A DNA stretch of 10,950 nt from the NCBI GenBank assembly GCA_022508685.1, contig JAFLUS010000009.1:5546-16495 (forward strand), in the 5' to 3' direction. The stretch comes from Prevotellaceae bacterium. GTDB lineage: Bacteria; Bacteroidota; Bacteroidia; Bacteroidales; Bacteroidaceae. Positions 7,671 through 10,950 of the stretch are shown in pieces; position 1 is the stretch's first letter; the number at the start of each line of letters is the position of its first letter. Under the pieces are notes generated by a model. That model was given only the letters and a program-made list of their open reading frames with translations, had not been told where the DNA came from and searched no databases. Position numbers and translations under genes: made by a program.

Positions 7671-8201
7671 ATGAAGCGAGTGAAGTGTCCGAAGTGTGAC
7701 AATTACATCGTCTTTGACGAAACACAATACACTGACGGTCAGTCATTGGTGTTCCAGTGTGGGCACTGCAAGAAAGAGTTTTCCATTCGTATCGGAAAGT
7801 CGCGGCTGACCGGCATTCATCAGGAACGCTATCTGAACGAACGCTCTTACGATGCCGATTGCGGCAGCATCGTCGTCATTGAGAACAAATTCGCCTTCAA
7901 GCAGGTCATTCCGCTCGAAATGGGCGACAATTTGATTGGGCGCTATCTGAAAGGAACTGAAATCAACAAACCGATTGTCACCCGCGACCCCAGCGTCGAC
8001 ACCTTCCACTGCGCCATTCAAGTGTCGCGCGACAAACGAGGAAATTTGCGCTACGTCTTGCGAGATGCACCGAGCAATACCGGCACGTTTCTGAATATGG
8101 AGATTTTGCGCGACAACGACAGGGTCGTCCTCTCCGAAGGCGACATCATTACGATTGGCGCAACAACACTGATATTGCGCACCGCGACTCCCGCATCTTA
8201 A
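7671..8201 (+). CDS. Zinc-ribbon plus FHA domain protein
   Basis: A 176-residue cytoplasmic protein with no signal or membrane segment. Residues 1-40 form a zinc ribbon with CPKC (Cys6, Cys9) and CGHC (Cys30, Cys33). Residues ~80-172 form a forkhead-associated domain: NLIGR (Gly90-Arg91), His113 in DTFHCAI, SNTGTFLN (135-142) and the final strand EGDIITIGATTLIL. FHA domains bind phosphothreonine peptides, but here Asp110 replaces the usual Ser of SxxH and Thr137 the Asn of NGT, so binding may be altered. The ATG at 7671 is chosen because the zinc ribbon begins there; an in-frame ATG at 7635 would overlap the previous gene and adds only unrelated residues. It is 14 bases behind the HU-SPOR gene and probably shares its transcript. 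No kinase or phosphatase is visible in the window. Confidence 0.87.
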   Translation: MKRVKCPKCDNYIVFDETQYTDGQSLVFQCGHCKKEFSIRIGKSRLTGIHQERYLNERSYDADCGSIVVIENKFAFKQVIPLEMGDNLIGRYLKGTEINKPIVTRDPSVDTFHCAIQVSRDKRGNLRYVLRDAPSNTGTFLNMEILRDNDRVVLSEGDIITIGATTLILRTATPAS

Positions 8202-8222
8202 CAGCAAATACGTATGATATAC

Positions 8223-8262
8223 AAAAAATCGGTCGGAACATTGCGTTTCCGACCGATTTCAT
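8223..8262. terminator. Bidirectional intrinsic terminator between the FHA gene and tRNA-His
   Basis: A perfect 13-bp stem (8226-8238 with 8247-8259, core ATCGGTCGGAA/TTCCGACCGAT) with an 8-base loop. On the minus strand it ends in TTTTTT, a strong terminator for the tRNA, whose 3' end is 11 bases away. On the plus strand TTTCATTT follows, adequate for the HU-SPOR/FHA transcript ending at 8201. Confidence 0.88.
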
Positions 8263-8269
8263 TTCGGAG

Positions 8270-8344
8270 GGTGGATAGTCGGACTCGAACCGACGACATT
8301 CAGAACCACAATCTGACGCTCTAACCGACTGAACTATATCCACC
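8270..8344 (-). tRNA. tRNA-His (anticodon GTG)
   Basis: The minus strand folds as a complete cloverleaf. The acceptor stem is GTGGATA/TATCCAC, with the histidine-specific extra G(-1) at 8344 facing C73 at 8270. The D arm is GTTC/GAGC with GG in the loop. The anticodon arm is TCAGA-TTGTGGT-TCTGA, giving anticodon GTG. The T arm is GTCGG-TTCGAGT-CCGAC. The 3' CCA is not encoded (CTC follows) and must be added after transcription. It stands alone, reading toward the bidirectional terminator. Confidence 0.97.
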
Positions 8345-8429
8345 ATGTATAGAGTTTCCAAACATCTTGACCACCATCTGCTGACGGCGTTTCTTCGGAC
8401 GCTCTATGCTTCGTTTCCGAAAGCGAGTG

Positions 8430-8460
8430 CAAAGGTACGTATTTATTTTTAACCTACAAA
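8430..8460 (-). promoter_or_regulatory. Bacteroidetes promoter for tRNA-His
   Basis: On the minus strand TTTG (8460-8457), a 19-base spacer, then TACCTTTG (8437-8430). Both boxes and the spacing match the consensus, the best promoter in the window. The start point would lie near 8424, leaving an ~80-base 5' leader before the tRNA. That leader contains small hairpins, including one with a GAAA loop near 8410-8425. Confidence 0.7.
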
Positions 8461-8482
8461 CTTTTTCGAGAAAAATTGTCGG

Positions 8483-8521
8483 TGAAGGCGGAAAAACCTT
8501 CATTCGGAACGGGACTTCCGA
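8483..8521 (-). terminator. Hairpin pair after porQ, candidate terminator
   Basis: Two hairpins follow the porQ stop on the minus strand: TCGGAA/TTCCGA (8516-8521 with 8504-8509) and TGAAGG/CCTTCA (8497-8502 with 8483-8488). ATTTTT follows about seven bases after the second. The distance to the T-run makes it only a moderate candidate. Confidence 0.4.
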
Positions 8522-8524
8522 GCA

Positions 8525-9538
8525 TCAAAGCGTGTAAGAAGCATTGACAAGCACGGAGGATGCCGTGGCGTGGTATTTACCATACCCGATGCCCACTTTG
8601 AACTTCTTGACCGTCAATCCCGCACCCAACGAAAATCCAGCCCAATGGCTTGAATCCAGCACTTTCATTTCATACGCACGGCGCCAGTTGTATCCCAATG
8701 CCACCCACGTCTGTGCCGACGGAAATACATCTACGCCGATGCTGGCATGATTGAAGAAACGCCGACTGGCATTCGGTTTCTTTCCGGGCAGATTGTAATA
8801 GTCGCTGTTCCAGTGCGTGAGGTCCTGCATCGTGAACGACAGGCGAATTGGTGCATTTGCCAAATCTTTGCTGATGCCCATGACGAGGTTGAATGGTATC
8901 TTTTGCGCCTTTTCATAGAGGGCATCCACCTGTCCGCCGACGTTCTGTGCCACGACACCGAAAGCAAAACCGTGTTCTTCGTCATAGTAATGCATGCCGA
9001 GGTCAACTGCCAATCCCGTCGACTTGAATTCGCCATAATTCGACATCAGCACCTTGCCTTGCACGCCACCGCTCCACATATCCGTCAGCAAATACGTGTA
9101 ACCGCCTTGCAGCGCAATGTCCGACGCGCTGAATTCGCCTATCTGTTCAAAGTTTTCGGTCGTTTCCTTCATCTTTCCGTAATTCAGCACCTGTCCGGCA
9201 ACAGCCCACGTACCACGTTCGCCGACCTGTCTGACAAACGATGCCGACAACTTCGACGACGAACTCATGTAGGAGAGATAATTGAAACTGAGCGTCTTGT
9301 CCGATACATTTGCCAACAGCGCAGGATTGGTGAACAGCAGCGTCGCATCGTCCTCGACGACGGACACATTGTTGCCACCCAATGCGGCAGAATGGGCAGA
9401 AATGGGGACATTCAGAAATTCGTATGCAGTCGTTCCCGTTTGCGCCGAAGCACATCCGCCGCCGTCCGTTTCCGCGAGGAAAGGCCACAGACAGGCGTGG
9501 AACGCCAATAGGAGTACAGATATTCTCTTCGTCATCAT
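8525..9538 (-). CDS. porQ: Type IX secretion system protein PorQ
   Basis: A 337-residue outer-membrane protein with an N-terminal signal sequence (basic MMTKR, hydrophobic core 7-22, probable cleavage near SAQ at 31-33). The mature start has the PorQ/PorV-type signature YEFLNVPISAHSAALGGNNV and then VEDDATLLFTNPALL (about 39-75). The rest is alternating beta-strands typical of a barrel, ending in the short aromatic-hydrophobic strand VLVNASYTL. In Porphyromonas gingivalis PorQ is needed for type IX secretion and works with PorZ, which helps hand A-LPS to the attachment complex. No other T9SS gene is visible here; por genes are often scattered. It lies 29 bases after meaB on the same strand and is probably co-transcribed. 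The signal region is slightly long and contains a GGGC stretch, but no convincing lipobox. An in-frame second ATG at 9535 is equally possible. Confidence 0.88.
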   Translation of the reverse strand: MMTKRISVLLLAFHACLWPFLAETDGGGCASAQTGTTAYEFLNVPISAHSAALGGNNVSVVEDDATLLFTNPALLANVSDKTLSFNYLSYMSSSSKLSASFVRQVGERGTWAVAGQVLNYGKMKETTENFEQIGEFSASDIALQGGYTYLLTDMWSGGVQGKVLMSNYGEFKSTGLAVDLGMHYYDEEHGFAFGVVAQNVGGQVDALYEKAQKIPFNLVMGISKDLANAPIRLSFTMQDLTHWNSDYYNLPGKKPNASRRFFNHASIGVDVFPSAQTWVALGYNWRRAYEMKVLDSSHWAGFSLGAGLTVKKFKVGIGYGKYHATASSVLVNASYTL

Positions 9539-9567
9539 GCAAGTGTAGTCAATGCCGCTCCGTCCGT

Positions 9568-10680
9568 TCAGGTAGCAGCGTTCTTCAGTTTATTGTAATA
9601 GGTATCCAGCAACTTCTTGGCTGCCACAAACGAGGTGATATGTCCGTCGAGCACTTCGCGTTCCATACTGCCGATTTGCTGCCGAATGTCGGTATCGTTG
9701 TAAAAACCACTCTTCAACTGCTCGTTGATGCTCTCGTGCATCCAGTATTTCGACTGCTCATTGCGGCGATGTTGGAAGTAGCCGTTCTTCTTCACGTGGT
9801 CGATATGGCGGAAAATCATCGCCAGCACCTCGTCGATGCCGATGTCGTAGAACCCCGAATAGCACTTGACTTCGGGTATCAGCCCACTGTCAGGCATCGG
9901 AAAGAGATGGAGCGCATTGCGGAACTGCGTGGCAGCCAAGTTTGCCCTGTCCACGTTGTCGCCGTCAGCCTTGTTGATGACGATGCCGTCGGCAATCTCC
10001 ATAATTCCGCGTTTGATGCCCTGCAACTCGTCGCCCGTTCCTGCCAACTGAATGAGCAGAAAGAAGTCCACCATGGAGTGGCAAGCCGTTTCGCTCTGCC
10101 CCACCCCGACGGTTTCCACAAAGATGTTGTTGTAACCGGCAGCCTCGCAGAGGATAATCGTTTCACGCGTCTTGCGTGCCACGCCACCCAGACTGCCCGC
10201 CGTGGGCGAAGGACGGATAAAGGATTTCGGATGAACGGACAACTTCTCCATACGGGTCTTGTCGCCCAAGATGCTGCCCTTCGTCTTTTCGCTGCTGGGG
10301 TCGATGGCCAACACCGCCAATTTTCCGCCATAGTTGTCAAGCAGATGCACGCCGAAAGCATCGATGCTGGTGCTTTTTCCCGCTCCGGGCACACCGCTGA
10401 TGCCCACGCGCACCGAATTGCCGGAATAAGGCAGGCACTTCTCAATCACTTCCTGTGCCACGATTTGATGTTCGGGCAGCGTACTTTCCACCAGCGTAAC
10501 GGCTTGGCTCAAACGAGTGACGTCGCCACGCAGAATGCCCTCAACGTACTCCTGTACCGAGAACAGCACCTGCCGCTTCTTGCGCATCCGCGCCAAGTAA
10601 GGATTGATGGTCGACGGCTGTTCCACGCCTGCATTCACTTGCAGTCCGGCGTATTCTGCATTGTTTTCAGGATGTTCCAC
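9568..10680 (-). CDS. meaB: MeaB/ArgK-family GTPase, methylmalonyl-CoA mutase chaperone
   Basis: A 370-residue G3E-type GTPase. Visible motifs: Walker A GVPGAGKST (96-104); the switch region VLAIDPSSEKTKGSILGDKT (about 123-142); the loop ETVGVGQSE (189-197); the family stretch LAGTGDELQGIKRGIMEIAD; the guanine-specificity motif NKAD (236-239). The C-terminal ~80 residues form the dimerisation arm. MeaB loads and protects adenosylcobalamin-dependent methylmalonyl-CoA mutase, which interconverts succinyl-CoA and methylmalonyl-CoA for propionate production in Bacteroidales. The older names ArgK or LAO transport ATPase for this family are misleading. The mutase genes are not in this window. The start at 10680 gives a normal length with a variable N-terminal ~25 residues; Met32 (10587) is less likely, because it would cut a conserved helix. 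porQ follows after 29 bases. Confidence 0.93.
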   Translation of the reverse strand: MEHPENNAEYAGLQVNAGVEQPSTINPYLARMRKKRQVLFSVQEYVEGILRGDVTRLSQAVTLVESTLPEHQIVAQEVIEKCLPYSGNSVRVGISGVPGAGKSTSIDAFGVHLLDNYGGKLAVLAIDPSSEKTKGSILGDKTRMEKLSVHPKSFIRPSPTAGSLGGVARKTRETIILCEAAGYNNIFVETVGVGQSETACHSMVDFFLLIQLAGTGDELQGIKRGIMEIADGIVINKADGDNVDRANLAATQFRNALHLFPMPDSGLIPEVKCYSGFYDIGIDEVLAMIFRHIDHVKKNGYFQHRRNEQSKYWMHESINEQLKSGFYNDTDIRQQIGSMEREVLDGHITSFVAAKKLLDTYYNKLKNAAT

Positions 10681-10771
10681 TGTTTTCGATTGATATGTAT
10701 ATATACTTTATAAGTAACGCAATCCGTCCCTGTTTAGTATATCAGCACTACACTCTCTGCGATTGCAGCGG

Positions 10772-10830
10772 TAAAGTTAAGCATTTTTGTCATATTATCC
10801 TCAATGTTTTCGGTTCAATCCGCAAAATTA
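10772..10830 (-). promoter_or_regulatory. Two candidate promoters for meaB-porQ
   Basis: On the minus strand TAATTTTG at 10830-10823 matches TAnnTTTG fully but lacks a good -33 box. TAACTTTA at 10779-10772 has one mismatch, with TTGA at 10804-10801 about 21 bases upstream. They would give leaders of roughly 140 and 90 bases before the ATG at 10680. The remaining bases of 10681-10950 show no gene. Confidence 0.4.
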
Positions 10831-10885
10831 CCCAAAAATGACGACCATCATAGCGAGCATCCAATTCATATGTTGTCATACCCTC

Positions 10886-10920
10886 AAAAAGCGCACGCAC
10901 AACTCGTTTTCGGCGTGCGC
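10886..10920 (-). terminator. Candidate intrinsic terminator for a gene beyond the right edge
   Basis: GCGCACGC (10891-10898) pairs with GCGTGCGC (10913-10920) around a 14-base loop. On the minus strand the stem is followed at once by TTTTT (10890-10886). This fits the end of a minus-strand transcript entering from the right and would isolate meaB from it. A second, overlapping inverted repeat, GCATAA/TTATGC (10919-10924, 10937-10942), extends the structure. Confidence 0.5.
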
Positions 10921-10950
10921 ATAAACGTGAACACGCTTATGCATACGCCT

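Noticed and set aside
8223..8262. tRNA-adjacent attachment site for an integrated element
   Set aside because: The 13-bp inverted repeat is a terminator; no direct repeat of the tRNA 3' end and no integrase are visible in the window.
9382..10713. 443-codon open frame antisense to meaB
   Set aside because: Shadow of the meaB reading frame; MeaB motifs are all intact on the minus strand.

Overview
The window looks like a chromosomal segment of a Bacteroidales bacterium, most likely Prevotellaceae-like, with roughly half G+C by eye. Four things point there: promoters of the Bacteroidetes type (TAnnTTTG, with TTTG about 18-20 bases upstream), weak or missing Shine-Dalgarno sequences, a type IX secretion gene (porQ), and family signatures such as the HU/CCDC81-SPOR protein and the OmpP1/FadL-like porin. 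I see no insertion sequence, phage gene, CRISPR array or resistance gene. This is mostly core genome plus a few lineage-specific genes.

Layout from left to right. (1) 1-1615, minus strand: a secreted low-complexity protein (W/Y/H-rich core, G/S/R-rich tail) followed by the first 141 codons of an OmpP1/FadL-type outer-membrane protein that runs off the left edge. (2) 1616-1952, gene-free: a promoter, a short alternating CG/CA tract, and an array of five 22-bp imperfect repeats that begins inside the 3' end of the next gene. (3) 1953-3359, minus: an RsmF/YebU-type rRNA cytosine-5 methyltransferase. (4) 3522-6428, plus, divergent from it: a likely operon of an Lrp/AsnC regulator, an AspT/YidE-type transporter with two RCK_C domains, and a six-helix CcdA/ArsG-like membrane protein with one cysteine in TM1 and one in TM4. 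(5) 6589-8201, plus: a Bacteroidetes promoter with no room for a leader, then a GTG-started HU(x2)-TM-SPOR protein and a zinc-ribbon/FHA protein, tightly linked. (6) A strong bidirectional hairpin terminator, then tRNA-His on the minus strand with its own very good promoter. (7) 8525-10680, minus: meaB (G-protein chaperone of methylmalonyl-CoA mutase) followed by porQ (type IX secretion). (8) 10681-10950: promoter candidates for meaB and an inverted-repeat terminator candidate that probably belongs to a minus-strand gene beyond the right edge.

Functional links. The Lrp regulator probably controls the transporter next to it in response to an amino acid or related metabolite, and the thiol/metal-type membrane protein is translationally coupled to that transporter. 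The HU-SPOR and FHA genes form a two-gene envelope/signalling pair of unknown role. porQ and the FadL-like protein are outer-membrane beta-barrel proteins. No clearly novel multi-gene system is visible. The best leads are the 22-bp repeat array, the leaderless GTG gene, the HU-SPOR/FHA pair, the W/Y/H-rich secreted protein and an octamer that recurs only between genes.
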